Counted from the first letter of the stretch, positions 46,769 through 56,815 are shown. The stretch is DNA of 64,000 bases from Azospirillum griseum (GCF_003966125.1 NZ_RXMA01000011.1:100921-164920), one strand, 5' to 3'. The notes: generated by a model not told the origin, from the sequence alone. A program made the numbers and translations.

Positions 46769-47134
46769 TCACGTCATCCGCCCGCCCCGCCGGGGCTTGA
46801 TGAACGATACGATGGAGGACATGGCGGAGGACTTGCCATCCGCCTTGTCGGCTGCGGCCTTGCCCCCTCCCGGCTTGCCCTCGGACGGGGCGGAGGGCGG
46901 CGGGTCGAGGTCCAGCCCCGCCCCTTCCGCCTTCAGCGCCTGCGCCAGCTTCCGCCGAAACGCCCCGCCGTCGTTGCGGGCGTCCAGGAAATGGCCGACC
47001 GCCTGTTGAGCGTTGTCCCGGTCATAGGGAACCTTGCCGAAGACCGCCAGCTTGGCGCGCTCCACCAGCTTCGGATCCATCTTCTCGCGGATGTCCCGAA
47101 TCTGCTGGAGCAGCTTTTCACGCGGGTCGGTCAT
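46769..47134 (-). CDS. Hypothetical basic/low-complexity protein
   Basis: A 121-residue protein I do not recognise. Residues 1-70 are a charged helical part (REKLLQQIRDIREKMDPKLV, then GKVPYDRDNAQQAVGHFLDA), and residues 70-121 are a Gly/Pro/Lys/Ser-rich tail ending IKPRRGGRMT. No membrane segment. It lies between argB (47-nt gap) and corA (49-nt gap) on the same strand and may belong to one transcript. Confidence 0.7.
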   Translation of the reverse strand: MTDPREKLLQQIRDIREKMDPKLVERAKLAVFGKVPYDRDNAQQAVGHFLDARNDGGAFRRKLAQALKAEGAGLDLDPPPSAPSEGKPGGGKAAADKADGKSSAMSSIVSFIKPRRGGRMT

Positions 47135-47181
47135 CGGTGGGCCTCGGCGGTGATGCGGGTCTCCTGCGCAATATAGCGCGA

Positions 47182-48081
47182 TCAGCCGCGCCCGATCAGG
47201 GTCCCGACACCGCCCTCGGTGAAGATCTCCAGCAACAGGGCGTGCGGCACGCGCCCGTCGAGGATCACCGCCGCCTCGACGCCCTTTTCGACGGCGTCGA
47301 TGCAGGTTTCGATCTTCGGGATCATGCCGCCCTGGGCCGTGCCGTCGGCGATCGCCTCGCGCGCGGACTCCAGGGTCATGTTGTCGATCAGGGTCTTGTT
47401 CTTGTCGAGCACCCCGGCGACGTCGGTCAGCAGGAAGAAGCGCGCGGCCTTCAACTCCGCCGCCACCGCACCCGCCGCCGTGTCGGCGTTGATGTTGTAG
47501 GTGTCGCCCTTGTCGTCGAAGCCGACCGGCGCGATCACCGGGATGATGTCCGACTTGGCGAGCGCGTTCAGGATCTCCGGGTTGACCTTGTGCGGTTCCC
47601 CGACGAAGCCCAGATCCAGCACCTTTTCAATGTGGCTGTCGGGGTCGCGCTGCACGCGCTCCAACCGGCGGGCGGTGATGAGGTTGCTGTCCTTGCCCGA
47701 CAGGCCGACGGCGCGGCCGCCCGCGCTGTTGATGGCGGCGACGATCTGCTTGTTGATCGACCCGGCCAGCACCATTTCGACCACCTCGACCGTCGCCTTG
47801 TCGGTGACGCGCAGGCCGTCGATGAAGCTCGACTGGATCTTCAGGCGGTCCAGCATCTGCCCGATCTGCGGGCCGCCGCCATGGACGACCACCGGGTTGA
47901 TGCCAACCTGCTTCAACAGCACGATGTCGCGGGCGAACAGTTCGGCCAGCGCGGCGTCACCCATGGCGTGCCCGCCATACTTGATGACAAAGGTGCTTCC
48001 GGCGTAGCGGCGCATGTAGGGGAGCGCCTCGGACAGGGTGCGGGCCTTGGTCAGCCACTCGTCACGGGTCGGATTCGACAC
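47182..48081 (-). CDS. argB: N-acetylglutamate kinase
   Basis: Phosphorylates N-acetylglutamate in arginine synthesis. 299 residues from GTG at 48081, preceded by AAGGGAA; an ATG further upstream (48135) is less likely. The kinase core shows [30 protein letters not shown] and GGMIPKIE, with the C-terminal [10 protein letters not shown]. Its presence downstream of engB and yidC follows the usual alphaproteobacterial order, but here an antiporter gene lies between engB and argB. Confidence 0.97.
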   Translation of the reverse strand: MSNPTRDEWLTKARTLSEALPYMRRYAGSTFVIKYGGHAMGDAALAELFARDIVLLKQVGINPVVVHGGGPQIGQMLDRLKIQSSFIDGLRVTDKATVEVVEMVLAGSINKQIVAAINSAGGRAVGLSGKDSNLITARRLERVQRDPDSHIEKVLDLGFVGEPHKVNPEILNALAKSDIIPVIAPVGFDDKGDTYNINADTAAGAVAAELKAARFFLLTDVAGVLDKNKTLIDNMTLESAREAIADGTAQGGMIPKIETCIDAVEKGVEAAVILDGRVPHALLLEIFTEGGVGTLIGRG

Positions 48082-48143
48082 GGCAGGTTCCCTTTGTCGG
48101 GATGGACAGTGGGGCTTCTTTAACGGAAAGCCCACGCCGTTGC

Positions 48144-49424
48144 CTAGGGGGCAATTTTTTGGTCACAAAAGCGGGGTGTCGGCCAGCGTTCCACCAGCCG
48201 GGTCATCGGTTGGGTCAGCGCCGTCACCGCCACCGCCATCAGCACCATCGCCGAGAAACAGGCGGTCGACAGCACCCCGGCGTCGAGCAGGATTGTCAGA
48301 ACAATGACCTCCATCAAGCCCTTGCACGGCATCAGCGCGCCCAGCCGCAGGGCGTCGCGCCAGCCCTCCCCGCTCATCCGCGCCGGCAGCGCCGTGCCCG
48401 CCAGCTTGCCCACCAGCGTGACGGCGCAGGCAAGCGCGAACACCGCCCACTGCGCCGGGTCGCCCAGATCCAGCGTCACCTTCAACCCGGTCAACGTGAA
48501 GAAGAAGGGCAGCAGGATCAGGGTGGCAAAATGCTCCAACCGGGCCAGGATCGCCGCCGCCAGCCGACGCGGCATGGCGGTACCGGCGACGAACGCCCCA
48601 AGGATATAATGCAGCCCGATCGCTTCGGTGATGGCGGCGGATGCCAGCAGCGCCGCGCAGGTGACAACGACCGCCATGTCGCCGATCTCGCCACCGGGGG
48701 CCACCCGGTCCATCAGCCGGGCCAGAACCGGGCGGGCCACCAGTTCGGTGACGCCGACATAGGCAAAGCCCAAGGCGGCCACCACCGCCACCGCCGCGCC
48801 CGATCCCCCCGCCGCCCAGGCCAGCACCCCGGTCATCAGCAGCCACAGCAGCGCGTCGTTCACCGCCGCGCAGCCCAACGCCAAACGGCCGATCCGGTCG
48901 TTCAGCAGTCCCATTTCCCGCAGGATCGCGCCCAGAACCGGCAGCGCCGTCACCCCGATGCACACGCCGAATCCGGCGGCGAACAGGCCCGGCGTGGCGC
49001 GCGGCCCGGTCATGCCGGGAAAGGCCCCGGCCAGCCACCAGCCGACCGCCCCACCCAACAGGGTCGGCACGACCATGCTGGACAAGGCCACCCCGGCAAA
49101 GGCGCGGCCCCGCCCGCGAAACTCCGCCGGGTCGAGGTGCAGGCCGGTCAGAAAGGCGAAGAACAGCACGGCCAGCAGCGCCAGACCGGACAGCGGGGCC
49201 AGAGCCGCCGGGGCGAACAGGGCCGACCACAGGCCGGGGGCGAACTGCCCCAGCACCGACGGCCCCAGCGCGATCCCGGCCAGAATTTGGATGACCACCA
49301 TCGGCGCGATGCGCCGCGCCCCGGCCAACCGCCAGACCAGAAACGGCCCGGCGATCAGCAACAGCGCCTGGATCAGAAACAGCAGCGTCGGCGTCAGGGA
49401 CAGCGACGGGAACACCGGCGGCAC
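48144..49424 (-). CDS. Cation:proton antiporter (CPA2 family)
   Basis: A 426-residue, strongly hydrophobic protein with about 12 membrane segments from a GTG start. It carries the CPA2 look: [14 protein letters not shown] (as [13 protein letters not shown]), [19 protein letters not shown], and FVAGTAMPR with the C-terminal [18 protein letters not shown]. There is no RCK/TrkA-N domain, so it is the short KefB/NhaS3-like type. It lies 4 nt after engB and 62 nt before argB. The ion (K+ or Na+) is not determined. Confidence 0.9.
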   Translation of the reverse strand: MPPVFPSLSLTPTLLFLIQALLLIAGPFLVWRLAGARRIAPMVVIQILAGIALGPSVLGQFAPGLWSALFAPAALAPLSGLALLAVLFFAFLTGLHLDPAEFRGRGRAFAGVALSSMVVPTLLGGAVGWWLAGAFPGMTGPRATPGLFAAGFGVCIGVTALPVLGAILREMGLLNDRIGRLALGCAAVNDALLWLLMTGVLAWAAGGSGAAVAVVAALGFAYVGVTELVARPVLARLMDRVAPGGEIGDMAVVVTCAALLASAAITEAIGLHYILGAFVAGTAMPRRLAAAILARLEHFATLILLPFFFTLTGLKVTLDLGDPAQWAVFALACAVTLVGKLAGTALPARMSGEGWRDALRLGALMPCKGLMEVIVLTILLDAGVLSTACFSAMVLMAVAVTALTQPMTRLVERWPTPRFCDQKIAP

Positions 49425-49428
49425 CCGA

Positions 49429-50091
49429 TCACGCGGCGGCGAGCTTGGCGAGGCTGGCGCGCAGTTCGGCGATGCCGATGTTCTCCTCCGAACTGGTCGC
49501 GTGGATGTCCGGGAAGGCCGCCGGGTGCTTCTTCAACGCCTCTTCCGTGGCGCGGCGCAGGCCATCAATGCCCGAGGGCTTGATCTTGTCGATCTTGGTC
49601 AGCACGACGACGTAGGGCACGGCGGTGCGGTCGAGCATGTCCATGATCTCATGGTCGTTCGGCTTCAGGCCGTGGCGCGAATCGACCAGCACCAACGCGC
49701 GCTGCAAGGTGACGCGGCCGCGCAGGAAACGGCGGACCATGTCGTTCCACGCCTCGACCTTTTCCTTGGATTCCTTGGCGTAACCGTAACCGGGCATGTC
49801 CACCAGCTTCAGCCGGTTGCCCAGATTGAAGAAATTGAGCTGCTGCGTGCGGCCCGGCGTGTTGGAGGTACGGGCCAGCGTCTTGCGCCCGGTCAGCGCG
49901 TTGACCAGGCTGGATTTGCCGACGTTGGACCGCCCGGCAAAGGCGACCTCCGGCAGATCGGCTTCCGGCAATTGGTTCAGGGCGTCCGCGCCCCACACGA
50001 AATCGCATTCCTTGGCGAACAGCAGCCGCCCCGCTTCCAGCTCGGCTTCGTCAAAACCGGAAATGATGCTGTGTTTGGTCGGGATGGTCAT
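49429..50091 (-). CDS. engB: Ribosome biogenesis GTPase EngB (YihA/YsxC)
   Basis: A 220-residue GTPase. G1 is GRSNVGKSS, G2 around SNTPGRTQQLNFF, G3 is DMPGYG and G4 is TKIDK. The end of the protein (ASSEENIGIAELRASLAKL) matches the family. It helps assemble the 50S subunit. The ATG at 50091 (MTIPTKHS) is chosen; the longer upstream reading is non-coding. It follows yidC by 187 bp that contains palindromes. Confidence 0.96.
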   Translation of the reverse strand: MTIPTKHSIISGFDEAELEAGRLLFAKECDFVWGADALNQLPEADLPEVAFAGRSNVGKSSLVNALTGRKTLARTSNTPGRTQQLNFFNLGNRLKLVDMPGYGYAKESKEKVEAWNDMVRRFLRGRVTLQRALVLVDSRHGLKPNDHEIMDMLDRTAVPYVVVLTKIDKIKPSGIDGLRRATEEALKKHPAAFPDIHATSSEENIGIAELRASLAKLAAA

Positions 50092-50221
50092 GGCGGTTGC
50101 CTTGTGCAAAGCCCCGCCAGCGGGGGGCGGGACGCCCACGCGGACGGCGTGGGATGGGTGAAGGGTTGTGGGTGGTGCGGCGCGGGAGAGGAGTGCCGCA
50201 AAACCCGGTGTCCCCTCCCCC

Positions 50222-50263
50222 GGCCCGAACGGGCCACCCTCCCCCGCAAGGTGCGGGAGAGGG
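50222..50263. repeat. GC-rich palindromes between yidC and engB
   Basis: GGCCC-GAAC-GGGCC (50222-50235), then CCCTCCCCCGC (from 50237) with the near-complement GCGGGAGAGGG (to 50263). Similar in base make-up and pairing to the ybaB-recR palindrome at 5887, probably the same dispersed class. It may act as an mRNA stabiliser or attenuator within the yidC-engB transcript. Confidence 0.55.
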
Positions 50264-50278
50264 GTGCGCGGATCAGGG

Positions 50279-52030
50279 TCAGACCTTGACGCCCATGCGG
50301 CGCATGATCATCCACTGCTGGGCCACCGACAGCAGGTTGTTCCAGGCCCAGTAGATCACCAGACCGGCCGGGAAGCTGGCCAGCATGAAGGTGAAGACGA
50401 TGGGGAGGAACTGGAACACCTTCTGCTGCACCGGGTCCGGCGGGGCCGGGTTCATCTTCTGTTGCAGCCACATCGTCACGCCCATGATGATCGGCCACAG
50501 GCCGAGATGCAGCATGGCGGGCGGATCCCACGGGATCAGGCCGAACAGGTTGAACAAGGTCGTCGGATCGGGCGAGGACAGATCGTGGATCCAGCCGAAG
50601 AACGGCGCGTGCCGCATTTCGATGGTGACGAACAGCACCTTGTAGAGCGCGAAGAAGACCGGAATCTGGATGAGGATCGGCAAGCAGCCCGACACCGGGG
50701 AGACCTTCTCGCGCTTGTACAGCGCCATCAGCTCCTGATTCATCCGGGCCTGATCGTCGCCGAACTTCTCGCGCAGCTCCTGCATCTTCGGCTGAAGCCC
50801 CTTCATCTTGCTCATCGCCTGATAGGACTTGTTGGCAAGCGGGAAGAAGACGGCCTTGACGCAGATGGTCAGCATCAGGATGGCGATGCCGAAATTGCCG
50901 ATGACGTGGGCGAAGAAATCCAACGCGTAGAAGAAGGGCTTGGTCAGGAAATAGAACCAGCCGAAATCAATCGCGAGATCGAAGTTGGTGATGCCCAGCT
51001 TGTCGGCGTAGGCGTCCAGCAGCTTGACCTGCTTGGCCCCGGCGAACAGACGCCCGGTCTGCTCCACCGTCGCCCCCGGAGCCACCTCGACCACCGCGCC
51101 CAGCGTGTCGGTCTGGTAGCGGTCGGTGACGCCGACGGTGCTGTGCAGGTAACGGGCGGTCACTTTTTCCTTTTGGTCGGGAACCAGCGAGACCAACCAA
51201 TATTTGTCGGTGATGCCGATCCAGCCGCCGGTCGTGGAGACCTCCTCCTTGCCCTTCTTGCGCAGGTCCTCGTAGCTCTTTTCCGACAGCTTGCCGTCGA
51301 ACACGCCGAGCGGGCCTTCGTGCAGAATGTAATAGCCGGAGGTCTGCGGGGTGCCGCTGCGCGACACCAGGCTGTAGGGCATCAGGCGGACCGGGGTGGT
51401 CCCGGTGTTGGTCACGGTCTGCGTGACCGTGAACATGAAATCATTGTCCACCGCGACCTTGCGGGTGAAGACCAGCCCCTGGCCGTTGTTCCAGGTCAGC
51501 GTCAGCGGCTGGGCCGGGGTCAGAATGGTGGCCGACGCGGTCCACACCGTCTTGTCGGTGGGAATGGCGACGGCGCGATCCTCCGGCACCCAGCCGAATT
51601 CAGCGTAATAGGCCTGCGCGGTCCCGGCCGGGGCCAGCAGCACGATTTCCGCGCTCTTGGGATCGGGCGTTTCGTGATAGGTCGCCAGCGTCAGGTCGTC
51701 GATGCGACCGCCGGTCAGGTTGACCGAACCGTGGAGCGACGGCGTGTCGATCTTCACGCGGCCACCGGCGGCAACCTGTTCGGCCACCAGCGTGGCGCGG
51801 TCCTTGACCGCCGCGTCGGTTGCGGCACCGGGGATCTGTCCGGGCAGCGCCGGGCTGCCGGGGATGGCCCCCGGAACCGGCTTCGGCACGGACAGTTCCG
51901 CCTGCGCGGCCTGCTGGGCGGCGAGCTGCTTCTGCTGCTCCATCCGGGGCTTCTCGTAAAAATATTGGAAGCCGAGCAGGATGGCGATCGACAGGGCAAT
52001 CGCGAGGATGAGGTTGCGTTGGTCGTTCAT
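50279..52030 (-). CDS. yidC: Membrane protein insertase YidC
   Basis: A 583-residue inner-membrane insertase. It opens MNDQRNLILAIALSIAILLG (TM1), followed by a long Ala/Pro/Gln-rich linker and a large periplasmic domain, then the conserved C-terminal five-helix core with SVSQANYG-like segments represented by FPLANKSYQAMSKMKGLQPKM and YKREKVSPVSGCLPILIQIPVFFALYKVL (pieces). The hydrophilic-groove Arg is in the MSKMK region. It works with SecYEG and with YidD, encoded next to it. Confidence 0.96.
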   Translation of the reverse strand: MNDQRNLILAIALSIAILLGFQYFYEKPRMEQQKQLAAQQAAQAELSVPKPVPGAIPGSPALPGQIPGAATDAAVKDRATLVAEQVAAGGRVKIDTPSLHGSVNLTGGRIDDLTLATYHETPDPKSAEIVLLAPAGTAQAYYAEFGWVPEDRAVAIPTDKTVWTASATILTPAQPLTLTWNNGQGLVFTRKVAVDNDFMFTVTQTVTNTGTTPVRLMPYSLVSRSGTPQTSGYYILHEGPLGVFDGKLSEKSYEDLRKKGKEEVSTTGGWIGITDKYWLVSLVPDQKEKVTARYLHSTVGVTDRYQTDTLGAVVEVAPGATVEQTGRLFAGAKQVKLLDAYADKLGITNFDLAIDFGWFYFLTKPFFYALDFFAHVIGNFGIAILMLTICVKAVFFPLANKSYQAMSKMKGLQPKMQELREKFGDDQARMNQELMALYKREKVSPVSGCLPILIQIPVFFALYKVLFVTIEMRHAPFFGWIHDLSSPDPTTLFNLFGLIPWDPPAMLHLGLWPIIMGVTMWLQQKMNPAPPDPVQQKVFQFLPIVFTFMLASFPAGLVIYWAWNNLLSVAQQWMIMRRMGVKV

Positions 52031-52086
52031 GGCGTCCCGGTTGCCGTGAGGCCTTTTGAAGAAGGGCGGCGTGTGCGCGGCCTTGA

Positions 52087-52398
52087 TTACGGGTTTTCGC
52101 GGTGCGCGGCAACAGCCGCCTGTGTGGCATCGGCGTGTCCGCCGCCATCACACCCCCGATCCACCGGGCGGGAGGCCGTTCCCGGCACCGGGTCATAGCC
52201 CGACCCGCCCCAGGGATGGCAGCGCCCCAGACGGCGCAGGGTCAGCCAGGATCCACGGATGGCCCCGTGGCGTTCCAGCGCTTCGATGGCGTAATGGGAG
52301 CAGGTCGGTTGAAACCGGCAATGCCAGCCGACGAAGGGCGACAGCGTCCAGCGGTAGAGATAGACCAGGGCGCGCAGCCCATGGGCCAGCGGACTCAT
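52087..52398 (-). CDS. yidD: Membrane protein insertion efficiency factor YidD
   Basis: A 103-residue protein with the YidD core [27 protein letters not shown] (pieces), [19 protein letters not shown] and [15 protein letters not shown]. The C-terminal ~25 residues are an extra, poorly conserved tail. It overlaps rnpA by ATGA and precedes yidC. It promotes insertion of inner-membrane proteins with YidC. Confidence 0.95.
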   Translation of the reverse strand: MSPLAHGLRALVYLYRWTLSPFVGWHCRFQPTCSHYAIEALERHGAIRGSWLTLRRLGRCHPWGGSGYDPVPGTASRPVDRGCDGGGHADATQAAVAAHRENP

Positions 52399-52925
52399 GC
52401 CAGCGGACTCAACGACGCTGGGTCCGCCCCCTCCGACCGGCCCGACTCGGGTGGGGTTGGCTGCGGTTGGGCGGGTTCGGTCGTTGCGGGTTCACCCGGG
52501 CGGAGCTTGGGCGCGCCCGGCGTGACCAGCGTGGCCTTGGCGGGAAGCGGCCCCACCAACAGGCCAAGGCGCTTCAGCCCGGCGAGCAGATCGCCAAGCA
52601 GATCGGCCCACGGCCGTTCCGCCGTGGTTGCGCGCGCCACCAGGACAAAATCATGCCCGGGGACCGCGTAAACGGGAAGGATCTGTCGGGCCGCCTCGCG
52701 CAACCGGCGGCGGGCGCGGTTGCGCACAACCGCGTTGCCCACCTTGCGGCTTGCCGTCAGCCCAACGCGAACAAGCGGCTCGCCGGGGGCGGGCCGCTGT
52801 CGTTCGTCGTGCTGACGCACCTGGAGAATCAGGCCGGGCGCCACATGCTTGCGCCGTGTCCCAGCCACGGCCAGAAACTCCGGCCGGCGCATCAGGCGCC
52901 CGACCGCGCGGTCCGGCGCCGTCAT
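52395..52925 (-). CDS. rnpA: Ribonuclease P protein component with long C-terminal extension
   Basis: The first ~115 residues are a standard RnpA fold, with [28 protein letters not shown] containing the RNR motif. From about residue 125 a Pro/Gly/Glu/Ala-rich tail of ~50 residues follows ([13 protein letters not shown] region), which most RnpA proteins lack. It processes the 5' ends of tRNAs with the RNase P RNA, not found in the window. It starts 7 nt after the rpmH stop. Confidence 0.95.
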   Translation of the reverse strand: MTAPDRAVGRLMRRPEFLAVAGTRRKHVAPGLILQVRQHDERQRPAPGEPLVRVGLTASRKVGNAVVRNRARRRLREAARQILPVYAVPGHDFVLVARATTAERPWADLLGDLLAGLKRLGLLVGPLPAKATLVTPGAPKLRPGEPATTEPAQPQPTPPESGRSEGADPASLSPLA

Positions 52926-52932
52926 CGCGACC

Positions 52933-53067
52933 TTAGGCGCTCAGGACCTTGCGGCCACGCGCGCGGCGGCGGGCGATGACCTTGCGGCCACCGACGGTCG
53001 CCATACGAGCGCGGAAGCCGTGACGGCGCTTGCGCACGATTTTGCTGGGTTGGAACGTGCGCTTCAT
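52933..53067 (-). CDS. rpmH: 50S ribosomal protein L34
   Basis: A 44-residue basic protein, [20 protein letters not shown] then [20 protein letters not shown], the classic L34. The ATG at 53067 and the TAA at 52933 frame it exactly. The rpmH-rnpA-yidD-yidC-engB order is conserved. A hairpin at 53106 separates it from the rplS operon. Confidence 0.98.
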   Translation of the reverse strand: MKRTFQPSKIVRKRRHGFRARMATVGGRKVIARRRARGRKVLSA

Positions 53068-53105
53068 GGCGCATACTCCCTAATAAAGAATGGTGCTTGG
53101 ACGAT

Positions 53106-53133
53106 CCGGCGTCCGTGGGGTCACGAACGCCGG
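53106..53133 (-). terminator. Hairpin between rplS and rpmH
   Basis: CCGGCGTCCGTG (53106-53117) pairs with CACGAACGCCGG (53122-53133) around GGGT, all positions pairing if one G-U is allowed. It follows the rplS stop on the transcribed strand. No T-tract is evident, so it may be an imperfect terminator or an RNA processing stem. Confidence 0.45.
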
Positions 53134-53164
53134 GGTGATGAACCTGCGACGACAGCCGTCCGCC

Positions 53165-53569
53165 TTACTCGGCGGCGGCGGCCTTGCTGGCGCGCGGGGT
53201 GATGCCGTGGCCGGTCGTGCGCTCGGAGATGCGAGCGGCCTTACCACGCAGGTCGCGCAGATAGTACAGCTTGGCGCGACGGACGTCGCCCTTGCGGACC
53301 AGCTCCAGCGAGTCGATGCGCGGGGAATAGAGCGGGAACACACGCTCCACGCCTTCGCCGTAGCTGATCTTGCGCACGGTGAAGGACGAGTTCACACCAG
53401 CGTTCTTGCGGGCGATAACAACGCCTTCATAGGCCTGGACGCGTTCGCGCGTGCCTTCGACGACCTTCACGTTCACGCGGACGGTGTCGCCCGGCGAGAA
53501 AGCGGGAATGGTCTTGCCGCCGAGGGCCTTTTCGATCTGTTCCTGCTCGATCTGCTGCAACAGGTTCAT
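53165..53569 (-). CDS. rplS: 50S ribosomal protein L19
   Basis: A 134-residue protein with the L19 core [22 protein letters not shown] (pieces), [20 protein letters not shown] and [31 protein letters not shown] in pieces. The ATG at 53569 ([12 protein letters not shown]) is the natural start. It closes the ffh-rpsP-rimM-trmD-rplS group and is followed by a hairpin. Confidence 0.97.
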   Translation of the reverse strand: MNLLQQIEQEQIEKALGGKTIPAFSPGDTVRVNVKVVEGTRERVQAYEGVVIARKNAGVNSSFTVRKISYGEGVERVFPLYSPRIDSLELVRKGDVRRAKLYYLRDLRGKAARISERTTGHGITPRASKAAAAE

Positions 53570-53609
53570 TGCACTATCCTTTTCAATCGGTGCGCCTCGC
53601 GGCGGACCG

Positions 53610-54425
53610 TCACTCCGGTTTCGGATCGCGCCGGCGAACCTGCCGTCGACCCTTGTTCGTAACACTCGCGTCCCGTGCCCGCCGCTCCGCCTCGTAGAGC
53701 GACCACAGGTCCGGTCTCCGGGCCTCTGTGATCCTCTCCGCCTCGGCGACGCGCCAGGCCTGTACCTTTCCGTGGTGGCCGGACATCAAGACATCCGGCA
53801 CCGCGCGCTCCACACCCTGCCCATCGGTCCAGACCGCCGGGCGGGTGTAGTGGGGATACTCCAGCAATCCCCGCTCGAAACTCTCTTCCCCCGCCGTGTC
53901 CGCGTTGCCCATGACACCAGGGAGCAAGCGCACCACGGCATCAATCAGGCTCAGCGCGGCGAGTTCACCGCCGGACAGCACGAAATCCCCGAGACTGACC
54001 TCTTCAAGGCCATGCGCGTCGAGAACCCGCTGGTCCACCCCTTCGTACCGACCGCAGAGCAACGTCACCACCGGGGCGGCGACCAACTCCTTGACCAGTT
54101 CCTGGTTCAGCACCCGCCCGCGTGGCGACAGGTAAATCGCCCGACCGCGTCCCGGTGCGCCCACAGGTCCAGCCGTTGCGGTCAAGGCCGCGTCGAGGAC
54201 GTCGGGCCGCATGACCATACCGGCCCCTCCGCCGAATGGGGCATCATCGACGGAGCGGTGTTTATCGCGCGCGAACGAGCGAATGTCCACTGATTCCAGC
54301 GCCCAGACTCCATTTTCCAACGCTTTCCCGGCCAAACTGTGACCAAGTGGCCCCGGAAACATCTCCGGGAACAGCGTCAGAACCTTGGCGGTCCAGACCA
54401 GGGGGCCTTGCGCGCCGTGATTCAC
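53610..54425 (-). CDS. trmD: tRNA (guanine-N1)-methyltransferase TrmD
   Basis: A 271-residue SPOUT methyltransferase that makes m1G37 in tRNA. The knot region has [11 protein letters not shown] and [14 protein letters not shown], and the N-terminal part has [18 protein letters not shown]. The C-terminal ~30 residues are basic ([17 protein letters not shown]). It starts with GTG and overlaps rimM by GTGA. Confidence 0.97.
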   Translation of the reverse strand: MNHGAQGPLVWTAKVLTLFPEMFPGPLGHSLAGKALENGVWALESVDIRSFARDKHRSVDDAPFGGGAGMVMRPDVLDAALTATAGPVGAPGRGRAIYLSPRGRVLNQELVKELVAAPVVTLLCGRYEGVDQRVLDAHGLEEVSLGDFVLSGGELAALSLIDAVVRLLPGVMGNADTAGEESFERGLLEYPHYTRPAVWTDGQGVERAVPDVLMSGHHGKVQAWRVAEAERITEARRPDLWSLYEAERRARDASVTNKGRRQVRRRDPKPE

Positions 54426-55000
54426 GGCCGCTGCTCCCCCTCACCATCCTCAGCGTCCTCGTCCCCATCTTCCGGCCCATCGCCGTCGCCCTCGCGGGCT
54501 TCGATGACGGTGGGAAGATCAACAACGATTCGCCCGCCCCGGACATCCACCACCGGCACGCACGCCTTGGAGAAGGGCAACATCTCCAAGGCCCCCGAAC
54601 CGATTCGAATCTCCAGGACGTCGCCGCCCCCGAAATCGTAGATCGCCTTCACCATGCCGTAGAGGCTGCCGTCGGCCCGTTCCGCCCGCAAACCGATCAG
54701 GTCCGCGTGATAGAACGAATCGTCGTCCTCCGTCTCCGGCAAGGCGGCACGATCCACGTGGAGGCGCACACCGGCCAGCGCCTGGGCCTGTTCGCGGTTG
54801 GTGATGCCCTCGACCTTGGCCAGGAACAGATCCTTGACCTTGCCCTGAAGCGTCACCTTGAACAGACGGGCACCGGTTTCATCCGCCAACGGGCCATAGG
54901 CGGCCACATCGGCGGGGTCCTGGGTGAAGCTGCGGAGCTTCACCAGCCCCCGAACGCCATGCGATCCCGCGAACTGGCCGACGCAAATCATGCTGGTCAT
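54422..55000 (-). CDS. rimM: Ribosome maturation factor RimM
   Basis: A 192-residue 16S-processing protein. The RimM domain begins [20 protein letters not shown] and includes [15 protein letters not shown]; the PRC-barrel includes [20 protein letters not shown]. It ends in a ~25-residue acidic tail (Asp/Glu/Gly), unlike the compact end of most RimM. It overlaps trmD by GTGA and follows rpsP by 24 nt. Confidence 0.96.
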   Translation of the reverse strand: MTSMICVGQFAGSHGVRGLVKLRSFTQDPADVAAYGPLADETGARLFKVTLQGKVKDLFLAKVEGITNREQAQALAGVRLHVDRAALPETEDDDSFYHADLIGLRAERADGSLYGMVKAIYDFGGGDVLEIRIGSGALEMLPFSKACVPVVDVRGGRIVVDLPTVIEAREGDGDGPEDGDEDAEDGEGEQRP

Positions 55001-55024
55001 CGTTGGATCGCCCGGCGCTCAGTC

Positions 55025-55378
55025 TCACGCCTCGGCGGCGGCGCGGGCGGCGGCCTCGGCCTTCAGACGCTCTTGCGCCTTGGCCTTCGGAGCCGACTTC
55101 TTCGGGGTCTCGCGCTGGGCGGGCTTCTCGATCAGGCCGGCGTTGGCCAGGAACAGGGCCACGCGGTCGGTGGGCTGACCACCAACCGACAGCCAATGCT
55201 TGGCGCGCTCGACGTCCAGAACGATGCGCTGGTCGCTTTCGCGCGGCAGCATCGGGTTGTAGGTGCCGATCTTCTCGATGAAGCGGCCATCGCGCGGGCT
55301 GCGGGCGTCGGCAACGACGATCGCGTAGAACGGACGCTTCTTCGCACCACCACGGGCCAGACGAATCTTGAGCGACAT
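55025..55378 (-). CDS. rpsP: 30S ribosomal protein S16
   Basis: A 117-residue S16. It starts [20 protein letters not shown], followed by [19 protein letters not shown] and [15 protein letters not shown]. The last ~35 residues are a Lys/Ala-rich tail common in alphaproteobacteria. It lies 69 nt after ffh in the same direction. Confidence 0.97.
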   Translation of the reverse strand: MSLKIRLARGGAKKRPFYAIVVADARSPRDGRFIEKIGTYNPMLPRESDQRIVLDVERAKHWLSVGGQPTDRVALFLANAGLIEKPAQRETPKKSAPKAKAQERLKAEAAARAAAEA

Positions 55379-55447
55379 GAGACGAAACTCTTTCCTGTTA
55401 GAACGTTGACAGTCTTGCGCCAGTGGCGCGGGTCCTCTTCGCGGGGG

Positions 55448-56815
55448 TCAGAACGGCCCCCGGAAATTCTTTGGCAGAATGCTTTGCAGCCCGTGGCGCA
55501 TCAGCCCCTTCTTGCCCATCTTCTGCACCTGCTTCATCATCCCGCGCATGCCCTCAAACTGCTTCAGCAGCTTGTTGACCTCCTGCACCGAGGTGCCGGA
55601 GCCGGTGGCGATGCGCTTGCGGCGCGACGCCTTGATGATGTCGGGGTTCTTGCGTTCCGCCTTGGTCATCGACGAGATGATCGCTTCCTGACGCTTGATC
55701 AGGCTGTCGTCGATGTTGGCGTCCTTCATCTGTTCTTTGATCTTGCCGATGCCGGGCAGCATCCCCATCAGGCCGGACATCCCGCCCATCTTGCGGAGCT
55801 GCTTGAGCTGCATCGCCATGTCGTCCAGGTCAAAGCCCTGGCCCTTTTCCATCTTGCGGGCGAGCTTTTCCGCTTCGTCCTTGTCGATGGTTTCCACCGC
55901 CTTCTCGACCAGCGACACCACGTCGCCCATGCCGAGGATGCGACCGGCGACGCGGTCGGGGTGGAAGGGTTCCAGCGCGTCGATCTTTTCGCCCACGCCC
56001 AGCAGCTTGATCGGCTTGCCGGTGATCTGGCGCATCGACAGGGCGGCACCGCCGCGCGCGTCGCCATCGACGCGGGTCAGCATGATGCCGGTGATGCCGA
56101 CCTTGTCGTTGAAGTTGGTGGCGACGGTGACGGCGTCCTGGCCGGTCATCGCGTCGGCGACCAGCAGGGTTTCCACCGGGCTGGTCGCGTCGCGAACCGC
56201 CGCGACCTCCGCCATCAGCTCCTCGTCGATCGACAGGCGACCGGCGGTGTCGAGCATGACGACGTCGTAACCCTCCAGACGCCCGGTTTCCATCGCCCGC
56301 TTGGCGATGGTGACGGGGTCCTGGCCCGGAACGATCGGCAGGGTGGCGACGCCAACCTGTTCGCCCAACACCTTCAACTGTTCCTGCGCGGCCGGACGGC
56401 GGACGTCCAGCGAGGCCATCAGGACCTTCTTGCGGTCCTTCGTCTTCAGCCGCAGGGCGATCTTGGCGGTGCTGGTGGTCTTGCCCGACCCCTGCAACCC
56501 GACCATCAGAATGGGAACCGGCGGGGCGGCGTTGAGGTTGATGTCAACCCCCTGCCCCAGCATCTCCACAAGGTTGTCGTGGACGATCTTGATGACCTGC
56601 TGGCCCGGCGACACGGAGCGCAGCACCTCGACACCGACGGCGCGCTCCTTCACCTGGGTGACGAACTGCTTGACCACCGGCAGCGCGACGTCAGCCTCCA
56701 GCAACGCCACGCGAACCTCGCGCAGCGCCATGGAGACGTCTTCTTCGGTCAGCGCGCCACGGCGGCGCAGCTTGTCGAAGATGTCGCCCAGACGGCCGGT
56801 CAAACCTTCAAACAT
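55448..56815 (-). CDS. ffh: Signal recognition particle protein Ffh (SRP54)
   Basis: A 455-residue GTPase that binds the SRP RNA and signal sequences. N domain to ~95; G1 GLQGSGKTT (~106-114); DTAGR; TRVDGDARGG; and the Met-rich M domain (MGGMSGLMGMLPGIG, GMRGMMKQVQKMGKKGLMR) with the RNA-binding TGSGTSVQEVNKLLKQF. The start at 56815 gives MFEGLTGRLGDIF, the standard N-terminus. Its RNA partner is at 3414. A promoter lies ~140 nt upstream. Confidence 0.98.
   Translation of the reverse strand: MFEGLTGRLGDIFDKLRRRGALTEEDVSMALREVRVALLEADVALPVVKQFVTQVKERAVGVEVLRSVSPGQQVIKIVHDNLVEMLGQGVDINLNAAPPVPILMVGLQGSGKTTSTAKIALRLKTKDRKKVLMASLDVRRPAAQEQLKVLGEQVGVATLPIVPGQDPVTIAKRAMETGRLEGYDVVMLDTAGRLSIDEELMAEVAAVRDATSPVETLLVADAMTGQDAVTVATNFNDKVGITGIMLTRVDGDARGGAALSMRQITGKPIKLLGVGEKIDALEPFHPDRVAGRILGMGDVVSLVEKAVETIDKDEAEKLARKMEKGQGFDLDDMAMQLKQLRKMGGMSGLMGMLPGIGKIKEQMKDANIDDSLIKRQEAIISSMTKAERKNPDIIKASRRKRIATGSGTSVQEVNKLLKQFEGMRGMMKQVQKMGKKGLMRHGLQSILPKNFRGPF

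Noticed and set aside
48146..48168. A + strand terminator (TTGCC...GGCAA then T-run)
   Set aside because: It lies at the 3' end of the minus-strand antiporter gene where no + strand gene ends; the stem is only 5 bp.
52395..53067. Chromosome origin near rpmH-rnpA
   Set aside because: No dnaA gene and no cluster of DnaA boxes was seen; in alphaproteobacteria rpmH is usually not next to the origin.
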